Below, piece by piece: positions 1-16,114 of a stretch of 35,425 bases of DNA (position 1 is its first letter; each line of letters begins with the position of its first letter). Origin of the DNA: Nitrosomonadales bacterium (GTDB lineage Bacteria; Pseudomonadota; Gammaproteobacteria; Burkholderiales; Gallionellaceae). The DNA is taken from positions 1 to 35,425 of the forward strand of contig JACPEI010000014.1 of the NCBI GenBank assembly GCA_016183575.1, written 5' to 3'. The position numbers and the translations under genes were made by a program. The notes under the pieces are model-generated. The model made no database searches. It was given only the letters and a program-made list of their open reading frames with translations, and was not told the DNA's origin.

Positions 1-1
1 C

Positions 2-1438
2 TCCGGGCCGGGGCTGACCAATGCCGTGACCGGCATCGCGACCGCTTACATGGATTCCACGCCGATGGTCGTCATCAGCGGCCAGGTTCCGACCGGCGCG
101 ATCGGCGAGGATGCCTTTCAGGAAGTCGATGCGGTGGGCATTACCCGACCATGCGTGAAGCACAATTTCCTGGTCAAGGACGTGAAGGACATCGCCTCGA
201 CCATCAAGAAAGCGTTTTACCTTGCCAAGTCGGGCCGGCCCGGCCCGGTATTGGTGGACATCCCCAAGGATGTCTCCAACCATAGAACCACTTTTGAATA
301 CCCGGCCAGCGTAACGATCCGCTCCTATCATCCGGCAGGCAAGGGCGACAGCGGGCAGATCAAACGCGCAGCGCAGATGCTGCTGGAAGCGAAGCGGCCG
401 ATGATCTATGCAGGCGGTGGCGTGGTGCTGTCCGATGCATCCGCGCAGTTGACAGATCTGGTGCGTTTGCTGGATTTTCCTTGCACCAATACGCTGATGG
501 GCCTGGGCGGTTTCCCGGCCAGCGACAGGCACTTTGTCGGCATGCTGGGGATGCATGGCACCTATGAGGCGAACATGGCAATGCAGCATTGCGATGTGCT
601 GCTGGCGGTCGGTGCGCGCTTCGACGACCGCGTGATCGGCAACGTCGAACACTTCGCCGAAGTGCCGCGCAAGATCATCCACATCGATATCGACCCCTCC
701 TCGATTGCCAAGCGCGTCAAGGTGGATCTGCCCATCGTCGGCGACGTGAAACTGGTGCTGAATGAACTGCTGGAAGTGCTGCGCGGCGGCAGGCAGATGC
801 CCAACACAGCGGATATGTCTGCATGGTGGAAGCAGGTGAACGAATGGCGCGCCATAGGCGGCGGGCTGCGTTACAAGAATTCTGACAAGATCATCAAGCC
901 GCAATTCGTGATCGAGAAGCTGCATGAAATCACCGGCGGCGATGCGTTCATCGCGACCGATGTCGGCCAGCATCAGATGTGGGCCGCGCAGTATTACAAG
1001 TTCGACAAGCCGCGCCGCTGGATCACTTCCGGCGGCTTGGGCACGATGGGCTTCGGCCTGCCGGCGGCGATGGGCGTGCAGATGGTCAATCGCGGCGCAA
1101 CGGTCGCCTGCGTGACGGGCGAGGGCATCAAGATTATCGCGCTCAACAACGGCTATCTGGGCATGGTGCGGCAGTGGCAGGAGTTTTTCCATGGCAACCG
1201 TTATTCCGAGACTTATATGAACGCGCTGCCGGATTTCGTCAAACTGGCCGAGGCCTACGGGCATGTCGGCATGCGCATCGAAAAACCCGCGGATGTCGAA
1301 CCGGCGTTGAAGGAGGCATTCGCGCGCAAGAATGATCTGGTGTTCATGGACTTCAGGACCGACCCGACGGAAAACGTATTCCCGATGGTTCCCGGCGGCA
1401 GGGGTTTGTCGGAGATCATTTTGGCGGAGGAACTGTAA
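2..1438 (+). CDS. ilvB: Acetolactate synthase large subunit, 5'-truncated by window edge, with apparent internal in-frame deletion in the ThDP-binding motif
   Basis: Frame open from base 2 (SGPGLTNAVTGIATAYMDSTPMVVISGQV...), typical AHAS large subunit; ends TAATG overlapping ilvH. VTGEG is followed directly by IKIIALNNGYLG. Confidence 0.93.
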   Translation, partial: SGPGLTNAVTGIATAYMDSTPMVVISGQVPTGAIGEDAFQEVDAVGITRPCVKHNFLVKDVKDIASTIKKAFYLAKSGRPGPVLVDIPKDVSNHRTTFEYPASVTIRSYHPAGKGDSGQIKRAAQMLLEAKRPMIYAGGGVVLSDASAQLTDLVRLLDFPCTNTLMGLGGFPASDRHFVGMLGMHGTYEANMAMQHCDVLLAVGARFDDRVIGNVEHFAEVPRKIIHIDIDPSSIAKRVKVDLPIVGDVKLVLNELLEVLRGGRQMPNTADMSAWWKQVNEWRAIGGGLRYKNSDKIIKPQFVIEKLHEITGGDAFIATDVGQHQMWAAQYYKFDKPRRWITSGGLGTMGFGLPAAMGVQMVNRGATVACVTGEGIKIIALNNGYLGMVRQWQEFFHGNRYSETYMNALPDFVKLAEAYGHVGMRIEKPADVEPALKEAFARKNDLVFMDFRTDPTENVFPMVPGGRGLSEIILAEEL

Positions 1439-1929
1439 TGCGGCATATTATTTCCCTGTTGATGGAAAATGAGGCGGGCGCATTGTCGCGGGTGGCTGGA
1501 TTGTTCTCGGCGCGCGGCTACAATATCGAATCCTTGTCGGTCGCACCGACCGAAGATCCGACCCTGTCGCGCATGACTATCGTCACCAGTGGCTCGGATG
1601 CGATCATCGAACAAATCAACAAGCAGCTCAACAAACTGGTGGATGTCGCGGCGCTGATCGACTTGAGCGAGGGCGAACATCTCGAACGCGAATTGATGCT
1701 GGTCAAGGTGCGCGCCGAAGGCGATGCACGCGATGAATTGAAGCGCGTGGCGGATACTTTTCACGGGCGCATCATTGATGTGACCGATTACATCTACACC
1801 ATCGAACTGACCGGCTCATGTGCCGAGTTGGACAGCTTCCTGGAAGCAATCGGCCGTGACATGATTCTGGAAACGGTGCGTACCGGGGCTTCCGGCATCG
1901 GGTGCGGCGACCGGATTTTGAAACTTTAA
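1438..1929 (+). CDS. ilvH: Acetolactate synthase small (regulatory) subunit
   Basis: 163 aa, ACT-domain start MRHIISLLMENEAGALSRVAGLFSARGYNIESL; overlaps ilvB stop. Confidence 0.95.
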   Translation: MRHIISLLMENEAGALSRVAGLFSARGYNIESLSVAPTEDPTLSRMTIVTSGSDAIIEQINKQLNKLVDVAALIDLSEGEHLERELMLVKVRAEGDARDELKRVADTFHGRIIDVTDYIYTIELTGSCAELDSFLEAIGRDMILETVRTGASGIGCGDRILKL

Positions 1930-1940
1930 AGGCAGACGCA

Positions 1941-2984
<1,044 letters not shown>

Positions 2985-2989
2985 GAAGC

Positions 2990-3097
2990 GGGAAGTGGAG
3001 AGTAGTGAGTGGGAAGTAGGGGGTTCGACTTTTCACTCACTGCTCTTTAATCCTTCGCCGCACTTCTCCCACTCCCTACTTCCTACTCACTACTCCC
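2990..3097. repeat. Low-complexity heptamer-like repeat arms in inverted orientation between ilvC and psd
   Basis: Left arm gggaagtggagagtagtgagtgggaagtaggggg; right arm is the reverse complement of gggagtagtgagtaggaagtagggagtgggag. Confidence 0.65.
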
Positions 3098-3098
3098 A

Positions 3099-3743
3099 AT
3101 GAATAATTACCCCCACCCCATCATCGCCCGCGAGGGCTGGCCGTTCCTGATCGGCTCCATCGCCATTGCGCTGGTGCTATCCGCGTATGTCGGCGGCATT
3201 ATTGAGCTGCTGTCCTGGATCGTCGTGCTGTTCGTGGTGCAGTTTTTCCGCGATCCGCCGCGCGAAATTCCGCAGGATGCCGGCGCGGTGCTGTCGCCGG
3301 CCGACGGGCGAGTCATCAAGGTCGAGCGCACGCAGGATCCCTACGGGCAACGCGAGGCGATCCTGATCAGCGTGTTCATGAACGTGTTCAACGTGCATTC
3401 CAACCGCAGCCCGGTGGACGGTATCGTGGAAAAGGTGCAGTATTTTCCCGGCAAGTTCGTGAACGCCGATCTCGACAAGGCCTCCGCGGAAAACGAGCGC
3501 AATGCGGTGGTGCTGAAGACCACAGACGGACAGACTGTGACCTTTGTCCAGGTGGCTGGCCTGATCGCGCGGCGCATCCTGTGCTATGTCAAGGCCGGCG
3601 ATACGCTGGCGCGCGGCCAGCGCTACGGCTTTATCCGTTTCGGTTCGCGCGTGGATGTTTATCTGCCGCTGGACGCCGGCGTGAAAGTCAGCATCGGCGA
3701 CAAGGTGTCGGCGACTACTACTATTCTGGCAGTGTTGGCCTAA
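3099..3743 (+). CDS. psd: Phosphatidylserine decarboxylase
   Basis: 214 aa; [26 protein letters not shown] and [11 protein letters not shown] (GS autocleavage site). Confidence 0.93.
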   Translation: MNNYPHPIIAREGWPFLIGSIAIALVLSAYVGGIIELLSWIVVLFVVQFFRDPPREIPQDAGAVLSPADGRVIKVERTQDPYGQREAILISVFMNVFNVHSNRSPVDGIVEKVQYFPGKFVNADLDKASAENERNAVVLKTTDGQTVTFVQVAGLIARRILCYVKAGDTLARGQRYGFIRFGSRVDVYLPLDAGVKVSIGDKVSATTTILAVLA

Positions 3744-3761
3744 AAGGGATACCCTAGGCGC

Positions 3762-4511
3762 ATGGACGAATTCGATACCCGCAAGCCGATGAACCTGCGC
3801 AGGCGCGGCATTTACCTGCTGCCCAATCTGTTTACGACCGGCGCGCTGTTCGCCGGTTTCTACGCGATCGTGCAGGCGATGAATTTCCGCTTCGAATTTG
3901 CGGCAGTGGCGATTTTCATCGCGATGGTGCTGGACGGGCTGGATGGTCGCGTGGCGCGGCTGACGCACACGCAGAGCGAATTCGGCGCCGAATACGACAG
4001 TCTGTCCGACATGGTTTCGTTCGGTGTCGCGCCGGCGCTGGTGATGTACGAATGGGCATTGAAAGGGCTGGGCAAGTGGGGCTGGTTCGCCGCGTTCATT
4101 TACTGTGCCGCCACCGCGTTGCGCCTGGCGCGCTTCAATACCAACATCGATGTGGTCGACAAGCGCTATTTCCAGGGTTTGCCCAGCCCGGCCGCCGCCG
4201 CCTTGGTGGCGGGTTTTGTCTGGGTGATGCTGGATTACGGTTTCAAGGGCGGTGAACTGCGCTGGTATGCGGCGGCGCTGACGGTATTCGCCGGGTTGAG
4301 CATGGTCAGCAACCTGCCGTTCTACAGCTTCAAAGACCTGAACATGCGCAAGAGCGTGCCATTTCTGATGATTTTCCTGATCGCGCTGTTCTTCATCCTG
4401 ATTTCCAGTTACCCGCCCGGCGTATTGTTTGCGTTGTTCCTGGGCTATGCCTTGTCCGGCTATGTGCTGTGGCTGTTGCGCCTGCGCAAAAAACAACAGC
4501 CCCTTGCTTGA
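3762..4511 (+). CDS. pssA: CDP-diacylglycerol--serine O-phosphatidyltransferase
   Basis: CDP-alcohol phosphatidyltransferase motif DGLDGRVARLTHTQSEFGAEYDSLSD; multi-TM; follows psd. Confidence 0.94.
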   Translation: MDEFDTRKPMNLRRRGIYLLPNLFTTGALFAGFYAIVQAMNFRFEFAAVAIFIAMVLDGLDGRVARLTHTQSEFGAEYDSLSDMVSFGVAPALVMYEWALKGLGKWGWFAAFIYCAATALRLARFNTNIDVVDKRYFQGLPSPAAAALVAGFVWVMLDYGFKGGELRWYAAALTVFAGLSMVSNLPFYSFKDLNMRKSVPFLMIFLIALFFILISSYPPGVLFALFLGYALSGYVLWLLRLRKKQQPLA

Positions 4512-4518
4512 GACCCCC

Positions 4519-4546
4519 TTGCTTGAGACAACGAAACTGGTAATAT
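4519..4546 (+). promoter_or_regulatory. Candidate sigma70 promoter upstream of leader peptide/leuA
   Basis: TTGCTT (4519-4524), 16-nt spacer, TAATAT (4541-4546). Confidence 0.45.
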
Positions 4547-4553
4547 TCGCCCC

Positions 4554-4634
4554 ATGCATTTCTCCACGCTTATCGCAATACTTCACTCCACGTTCAGCCT
4601 GCTGGCCGCGCTGCTGCTGCGCGGCGCGCGCTAA
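4554..4634 (+). CDS. Candidate leucine-rich leader (attenuator) peptide upstream of leuA
   Basis: 26 aa MHFSTLIAILHSTFSLLAALLLRGAR*: 7 Leu and 2 Ile, with CTG CTG and CTG CTG CTG clusters near the 3' end; followed by hairpin-forming sequence, then leuA. Confidence 0.5.
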   Translation: MHFSTLIAILHSTFSLLAALLLRGAR

Positions 4635-4660
4635 CCCTATCCCCACAATTTGAAGCAATA

Positions 4661-4687
4661 TGCGCGACAACCTTAAGCGGTTGCGCA
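4661..4687 (+). promoter_or_regulatory. Candidate attenuator hairpin before leuA
   Basis: tgcgcgacaacc-ttaagc-ggttgcgca: stem with 3-nt bulge, followed by AGGTTTAACCT and TATTTTC. Confidence 0.35.
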
Positions 4688-4718
4688 GGTTTAACCTATT
4701 TTCATTGGAGTTTTTATC

Positions 4719-6278
4719 ATGCCAAATAAAATGCCGAATAAAATGACTGACAAATTGATTATTTTCGACACCACCTTGCGCGATGGCGAGCAGAGTCCCG
4801 GCGCGGCGATGACCAGGGAGAAGAAGGTTCGCATTGCGCGCCAGCTGGAAAAACTCGGCGTGGACGTGATCGAGGCGGGTTTTGCCGCGGCCAGCCCCGG
4901 CGATTTTGAGGCGGTGAAGGCGGTGGCAGAAACCGTGAAAAACTCTACGGTATGCTCGCTGGCGCGCGCCGGCGAGAACGATGTGCGCCGCGCCGGCGAG
5001 GCGATCAAGCCGGCCAAGTCGGGGCGCATCCACACCTTCATCGCCACCAGCCCGATCCATATGCAGCACAAGCTGCGCATGAGCGAGGATCAGGTGGTCG
5101 AGCGCGCGGTCAGCGCGGTGAAGTGGGCGCTGGAATACACCGACGATGTGGAATTTTCCGCCGAGGATGCGGTGCGTTCGGAGATGGATTTCCTGGTGCG
5201 CGTGTTCGACGCGGTGATCCGGGCCGGCGCCAAGACGCTGAACGTACCGGACACGGTGGGCTATTCCATCCCCGCCGCATGGGGTGAGCGCATCCGGCAA
5301 TTGATCGAACGCGTGCCGAATTCGAACAAGGTGGTCTGGTCCACGCATTGCCACAACGATCTGGGGCTGGCGGTGGCGAACTCCCTGTCTGCGGTGATGA
5401 ACGGCGCGCGCCAGGTCGAGTGCACCATCAACGGCTTGGGCGAACGCGCCGGCAATGCTGCGCTGGAGGAAGTCGTGATGGCGGTCAGGACGCGCCGCGA
5501 TATATTCAACCTCGACACGCGCATCGACACCACGCAGATCGTACCGACTTCAAAACTGGTTTCCAGCATCACCGGCTATCCGGTGCAGCCGAACAAGGCG
5601 ATCGTCGGCGCAAACGCGTTCGCGCATGAATCCGGCATTCACCAGGACGGCGTGCTCAAGCACCGCGAAACCTACGAAATCATGCGCGCCGAAGATGTGG
5701 GCTGGAATGCCAACAAGCTAACCCTGGGCAAGCTCTCCGGGCGCAATGCGTTGCGCCAGCGTTTTACCGCGCTGAATATCGAGTTTGCTTCGGAAGAGGC
5801 GTTCAATGCCGCGTTTCAGCGCTTCAAGGAACTGGCGGACCGCAAGCATGAAATCTTCGATGAGGACTTGCAGGCGCTGGTCAGCGACGAGGCGGTGGCG
5901 CAGGTCAGCGAGCATTACCGTCTGGTTTCATTGCGCGCCCACAGCGAGACCGGCATATTGCCGGCGGCCAGGGTGGCGATCAGCATCGATGGCGCACAGC
6001 ACGAAGCCGAGGCGCAGGGCGGCGGGCCGGTGGACGCAACCTTCCAGGCCATCGAAAAAATCGTGCACAGCGGCACCGAACTGCAGCTGTATTCGGTGAA
6101 CAACATCACCAGCGGCACCGATGCGCAGGGCGAGGTGACGGTGCGCCTCGCCAAAGGCGGGCGGATCGTCAACGGTCAGGGCGCGGATACCGATATCGTG
6201 GTGGCTTCCGCCAAGGCCTACCTGAATGCGCTCAACAAGTTGCACAGCAAGCTGGAGCGCGCCCACCCGCAGTTGTGA
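4719..6278 (+). CDS. leuA: 2-isopropylmalate synthase
   Basis: [23 protein letters not shown]-like start, [17 protein letters not shown]-terminal regulatory domain. Start could also be 4731 or 4743 (ATG repeated every 12 nt). Confidence 0.95.
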   Translation: MPNKMPNKMTDKLIIFDTTLRDGEQSPGAAMTREKKVRIARQLEKLGVDVIEAGFAAASPGDFEAVKAVAETVKNSTVCSLARAGENDVRRAGEAIKPAKSGRIHTFIATSPIHMQHKLRMSEDQVVERAVSAVKWALEYTDDVEFSAEDAVRSEMDFLVRVFDAVIRAGAKTLNVPDTVGYSIPAAWGERIRQLIERVPNSNKVVWSTHCHNDLGLAVANSLSAVMNGARQVECTINGLGERAGNAALEEVVMAVRTRRDIFNLDTRIDTTQIVPTSKLVSSITGYPVQPNKAIVGANAFAHESGIHQDGVLKHRETYEIMRAEDVGWNANKLTLGKLSGRNALRQRFTALNIEFASEEAFNAAFQRFKELADRKHEIFDEDLQALVSDEAVAQVSEHYRLVSLRAHSETGILPAARVAISIDGAQHEAEAQGGGPVDATFQAIEKIVHSGTELQLYSVNNITSGTDAQGEVTVRLAKGGRIVNGQGADTDIVVASAKAYLNALNKLHSKLERAHPQL

Positions 6279-6288
6279 GCTGCTAGGC

Positions 6289-6319
6289 CGTAGGTTGGGT
6301 ACGCTTTGCCCACCCTACG
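6289..6319. repeat. Palindromic intergenic element (GTAGG...CCTAC type)
   Basis: cgtaggttgggta-cgctt-tgcccaccctacg, stem with 2 mismatches, downstream of leuA. Confidence 0.65.
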
Positions 6320-6466
6320 CCTTACCCCTTACCCCTCTGCTTCGTCTTACATTTTGAAACAATTATTTTTGAACGTACGGTCGGATGCCTAGTCATAATC
6401 CTGCCTCATGAGTTGCGGGGATTTTATGAACATCCGTCATTTTTGAATATTTTATTGGAGATTGTC

Positions 6467-7546
6467 TTGAAGAAAATTTTGTTGAGTTCGACGTTTTTGC
6501 TGGCTTTCCTGGCGGCCAATGCAAGCTGGGCAGAGTGCTGGATCATTCCGAAATCGCAATGCCCTCATGCCGAGTTGTCCGGTAGAAACCTGGCCGGCGC
6601 CGACATGCATGGCGCACATCTGCTCGAGGGCGACCTGACCAAGGCCGATTTTTCCAAGGCCAATCTCAAGGAGGCGAACATCTACCACGGCAAGCTGATG
6701 GGCGGCAATTTCACCGAAGCGAACATGACCGACATCACGCTGTATAACGCCGACCTGACCGGCGCGAACCTGACCGGCGCGAATCTGACGCGCGCCAAGC
6801 TCAAGGGTGCAAACCTCAGCGAGGTTAATCTGACCGACACCAATTTGACCGATGCAGAGATCGACGGCGCAAAGTTCAACAAGGCGGTTTTCTGCCGCAC
6901 CACGATGCCGAACGGCATCGTGAACAGCGGCGCGAACTGCCCCGCCAAAAAACCTGAAAAAACTGCCCGAGTCGAGCAGGCAGAAGTCGTAGAGAACGCC
7001 ATCAATGGCTGCGTGATTCAGCCGCGCACGGTATGCATGAACGCCGCGCTGGCCGAAGCCAATCTGGGCTCGGCCAATCTCTCCGGCGCACAGCTCTACA
7101 TGGGTAATCTCGCGCAAGCCAACCTGTTCAAGGCCAACCTCGGCAAGGCCAACCTGACCGAATCCAACCTGACCCGCGCCAACCTGGCCCGCGCCAACCT
7201 GTCGCAAGCCAACCTGACCGATGCCAACCTGAACAAGGCGACGCTGCGCGGCGCGCAACTGGAGCGCGCCAATCTGACCGGCGCGATTCTGCTGAATGCC
7301 GACCTGACCGATGCCGATCTGACCGGCGCCAATATCGCCGATACCACGCTGACCGGCGCGACTTTATGCAATACGGTCATGCCCAACGGCACGGTGAACA
7401 ACAGCAGTTGCATGGCTGAAAAAAAAACAGAAGCGATTACTGAACCGGTGAAAACCGAACCCGTAAAAATAGAGCCGGCCGCACCGGAAATCAAGCCGGT
7501 TCAGCCGGTTAAACCAACCGCAAAAACAAAGACCAAGAGCAAGTAA
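6467..7546 (+). CDS. Secreted pentapeptide-repeat protein with internal duplication
   Basis: ORF 6413-7546; better start is TTG 6467 (ggag 6-7 nt upstream), giving LKKILLSSTFLLAFLAANASWA signal peptide; A(N/D)LxxA repeats in two blocks. Confidence 0.88.
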   Translation: MKKILLSSTFLLAFLAANASWAECWIIPKSQCPHAELSGRNLAGADMHGAHLLEGDLTKADFSKANLKEANIYHGKLMGGNFTEANMTDITLYNADLTGANLTGANLTRAKLKGANLSEVNLTDTNLTDAEIDGAKFNKAVFCRTTMPNGIVNSGANCPAKKPEKTARVEQAEVVENAINGCVIQPRTVCMNAALAEANLGSANLSGAQLYMGNLAQANLFKANLGKANLTESNLTRANLARANLSQANLTDANLNKATLRGAQLERANLTGAILLNADLTDADLTGANIADTTLTGATLCNTVMPNGTVNNSSCMAEKKTEAITEPVKTEPVKIEPAAPEIKPVQPVKPTAKTKTKSK

Positions 7547-7569
7547 TCGGCTGGGCAGTAATGAAGAGC

Positions 7570-7598
7570 AAGGGCACGCAGCGCGTGCCCTTTGTTTT
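7570..7598 (+). terminator. Rho-independent terminator
   Basis: AAGGGCACGC-AGC-GCGTGCCCTT perfect 10-bp stem followed by TTTGTTTTT-like tract. Confidence 0.8.
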
Positions 7599-7649
7599 TG
7601 CTACGGGGATAAATCGGCCAACGAAACAAATGCCGGTAGCGGGTGTTTA

Positions 7650-9504
<1,855 letters not shown>

Positions 9505-9689
9505 CCTGCCCGGCAGATTGGGGGGGTGCAATTAAAGGTGTTTGCTCCCTTCTCACGCTTGCAGGGAAAGGCTATTCAGCCCGTGCTGATACGGTACAAA
9601 GTGCGATTCCATAGCCAGCCTGAATTTTGAAGACAGCCCTTTTTACGGTATCATCGCGCCCTACGAAAAACATTTGTCCGGGCACCTGC

Positions 9690-12226
<2,537 letters not shown>

Positions 12227-12231
<5 letters not shown>

Positions 12232-12307
12232 GGCGGATTAGCGCAGCGTAATCCGCCGGATGTGTTACGCCATGCGGCGCAATGCGCTGTGCTTATTGCG
12301 CCCTACA
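12227..12307. repeat. 81-bp MITE/REP-like element with TGTAGGGCG terminal inverted repeats
   Basis: TGTAGGGCGGATTAGCGCAGCGTAATCCGCC...GCGCAATGCGCTGTGCTTATTGCGCCCTACA, two internal hairpins. Confidence 0.75.
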
Positions 12308-12335
12308 GGGCTGCCGTTTTTGTTTGAGTAACTAG

Positions 12336-13631
<1,296 letters not shown>

Positions 13632-13808
13632 GGGTACTTCTAAAAATTCAGAGTTCGCCCAAATGCAAGGCGTAGAAAAAATTTGCGAGCATCCGCTACG
13701 CGGATTGCCTGCTTACCCCACTTCGCTGCGCCGCATATATTTCGATATGTGAGCAAGAAATTTTTTACGCAACGCAGCATAACCAGCCACTTGGTTGCCG
13801 TTAACCAG

Positions 13809-13841
13809 CGACTTAGTGAGCGTGCTTTGCTCACTTAGTCG
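13809..13841. repeat. Intergenic hairpin/repeat region between eno and ftsB
   Basis: CGACTTAGTGAGC-gtgcttt-GCTCACTTAGTCG (13-bp stem, one T-T mismatch); ACTTAGT recurs three times nearby. Confidence 0.65.
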
Positions 13842-13930
13842 AATGGCTATGCAAAGCTTTTGGCAACTTAGTGGAATGGCTAGTTGTTCCATCAGTTGGG
13901 ATGAAATCTGGGTTTTTAGGGGTGCCCTTG

Positions 13931-14263
13931 ATGCGTGTTGTCACACTGATACTGGTCATTCTGCTGCTGCTGTTGCAGTACCCGCTGTGGCTGGGCAAGG
14001 GCGGCTGGTTGAAGGTATGGGACATGAATCGCCAGGTCGAGGCGCAGCAGCAGGCCAATCAAAAGACCCAGGCGCGCAACGCCCTGCTGGATGCCGAAGT
14101 GCGCGATCTCAAGCAGGGCACCGAAGCCATCGAAGAACGTGCGCGCAGCGAGCTGGGCATGATCAAGCGCGACGAAGTTTTTTTCCAGATTCTGGAAAAG
14201 CCATCCGCAGAGATAACAGAGAAGCAGGCGATGTCATCGCCTGCTTCCGCTGTTCACAGATAG
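13931..14263 (+). CDS. ftsB: Cell division protein FtsB
   Basis: [45 protein letters not shown]: single TM then coiled coil; directly after eno. Confidence 0.9.
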   Translation: MRVVTLILVILLLLLQYPLWLGKGGWLKVWDMNRQVEAQQQANQKTQARNALLDAEVRDLKQGTEAIEERARSELGMIKRDEVFFQILEKPSAEITEKQAMSSPASAVHR

Positions 14264-14415
14264 AGTTAAACCGCATTTTGTAATTGACACACTTTTGGAA
14301 TAGATTCCATGTCAGCCTCACGCGATGAGGTCATCCGTCAATATTTTTTACGCTGTTTCGCCGAGCCGATTTAGCCGTGGTGAACCGCGACGCTTCAAAG
14401 CGTTGATGCGTTGAT

Positions 14416-15999
14416 TCATTGTACGGCGCGCGAGTCTGCCTCATTATTCGCTTCCGCTTGTGCAGAAGCCAAGTCGCGCAAGCTGGCGCGGAATGATTCC
14501 AGTTCCAGGGTCAGCTCCCTGAAATCGGTGGAAGACGCCCAGAACAACCCGATTCGCCCGTGCTTGCGCTCGACGCGGCCGCGCAGGCGCGGCTCGCGCT
14601 CCCTGTCCAGCCGCTGCTTCGTCCACTCTCCGCCCAACCGGTGATAACAGTCGTTCTCGCGGCAGCCGGTGATGAACACGCCGTCGGCCTGATTTTCGTA
14701 CAGCGCATATTCGATGAAGGACGGCGGCAGCATGGCTGTGCATGGCAGGCTCATGACGGCCACGCCTTCGCTGCGCAGCTTCCCGATGTCTGCCGCGTTG
14801 TCGCAACCGAACACCATGATCCGCGCATCGCCTTCCAGTTTTGCCAGATCATCCGTCATCGCGGCGCGCAGCCCGGCCATCGGCATGGAGGGCATTTCGA
14901 TTCCGCTCACATATCCGGCATCGCTCCTGAACGGGGTCGATGAGGGGCACGCGCCAGCGCAGATGCCGCAACTGACGCAGCGGTCCGGTATGACCACCGC
15001 CTCTTCCTGGAAACGCATGCCATCACTGCGCGGCTGCATTACCACCGCCTCGTAGGGGCAATCGGCGACGCAGCGCCGGCATCCGTTGCAATTCTTGAGG
15101 CTGACTTCGGCTATCGGTATCTGTTTGTTTTTGGTTGGCAGCCACGGCAACACGCTGAGCAGCACGCTGATCCCGATTGTCAGCGCCCATACCTGGCCTG
15201 CCGACCAGCTATCCAGCAGCGGGAAAATAAACAGATAGAACCAGTCGATGCCGATATTGCGTGGCTCGATCCCCATATCCGCCGGACCCTGGCTCAATGC
15301 CGGCTTTACCAGCGCCAGAACCAGCATCGCCAGCAGCATTCCCAGCGCCAGCCCGCGCCTCGGGTTAACCACGGGGTAGCTGATGCGCATGATATGCACC
15401 CAGAGCAGGAACAATATAAGCACCGGGATGGTTACATGGGCGAACGATATCAGCGAGAAGAAGCGGTCATTGAGAACTTCCTGGGAAATAAAAGTTGGCG
15501 CCATCGGTTCGCTGAATATCGGTAGCCAGTCGAGCCATTCCATGGCAGCCACAGTGGAATAGTGGGCCAGTGTGTCCCAGGGCATCCAGTAGCCATTGAT
15601 GCCGGCGGTAAATATCAGCCAGATCAGCGGCACGCCCGTGAACCATGCGAACCAGCGCGCGCCGCGGTAGCGCCCAAGGATGAATTCACGCAACAAGTGC
15701 AGCATCATCACCACAATCAGCGCATCGGAAGCATAGCGGTGCAGGCTGCGCATGATGCCGCCGAGATACGGCTGTTCATGCGCGAGGGACTCGACCGAGT
15801 TGAAAGCATCTTCCACGCCGGTATCGTAAAAGATATAGATATAGGCGCCGCTGACCGCAACTACCCAGAAAAAAAAGAATCCCAGCGCGCCCAGGTAGTA
15901 GAAAGGATTGAGGTCGTTACCGAAGGCTTTGTTCAGGATGCCTTCAAACCGGAGCAACATCCTGCGCGCAACAGACTCGGTGTGTTTGGAGGTAGTCAA
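14416..15999 (-). CDS. Cytochrome b - 2[4Fe-4S] ferredoxin - MvhD/FlpD-like fusion
   Basis: N-term diheme cyt b (SLHRYASDALIVVMMLH; AHVTIPVLILFLLWVH); CNGCRRCVADCP and CVSCGICAGACP; C-term IMVFGCDNAADI...LPCTAMLPPSFIEYAL...ADGVFITGCRENDCYHRLGGEW. Confidence 0.9.
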   Translation of the reverse strand: MTTSKHTESVARRMLLRFEGILNKAFGNDLNPFYYLGALGFFFFWVVAVSGAYIYIFYDTGVEDAFNSVESLAHEQPYLGGIMRSLHRYASDALIVVMMLHLLREFILGRYRGARWFAWFTGVPLIWLIFTAGINGYWMPWDTLAHYSTVAAMEWLDWLPIFSEPMAPTFISQEVLNDRFFSLISFAHVTIPVLILFLLWVHIMRISYPVVNPRRGLALGMLLAMLVLALVKPALSQGPADMGIEPRNIGIDWFYLFIFPLLDSWSAGQVWALTIGISVLLSVLPWLPTKNKQIPIAEVSLKNCNGCRRCVADCPYEAVVMQPRSDGMRFQEEAVVIPDRCVSCGICAGACPSSTPFRSDAGYVSGIEMPSMPMAGLRAAMTDDLAKLEGDARIMVFGCDNAADIGKLRSEGVAVMSLPCTAMLPPSFIEYALYENQADGVFITGCRENDCYHRLGGEWTKQRLDREREPRLRGRVERKHGRIGLFWASSTDFRELTLELESFRASLRDLASAQAEANNEADSRAVQ

Positions 16000-16114
16000 A
16001 GGAGCCCTTGCATCAATGCCATCTGCAATCCATTTGAAAATAACGGTTCAAATTCATCCGCTCAAAGCATGGCAGCATAATATAATAGGAGAGTTGTAAA
16101 ATATTAATTGGGGA

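Noticed and set aside
3177-5354. 725-aa ORF on the - strand
   Set aside because: Antisense to psd, pssA and leuA; composition (His/Arg/Gln-rich) is typical of a shadow frame in high-GC DNA.
6452-7258. 268-aa repetitive ORF on the - strand
   Set aside because: Mirror frame of the pentapeptide repeats; its periodicity follows from the sense-strand repeat.
6690-7340. Regular short repeats resembling a tandem/CRISPR-like array
   Set aside because: Periodicity is 15 nt, coding for A(N/D)LxxA pentapeptides; no spacer-repeat structure. No CRISPR array seen in the window.
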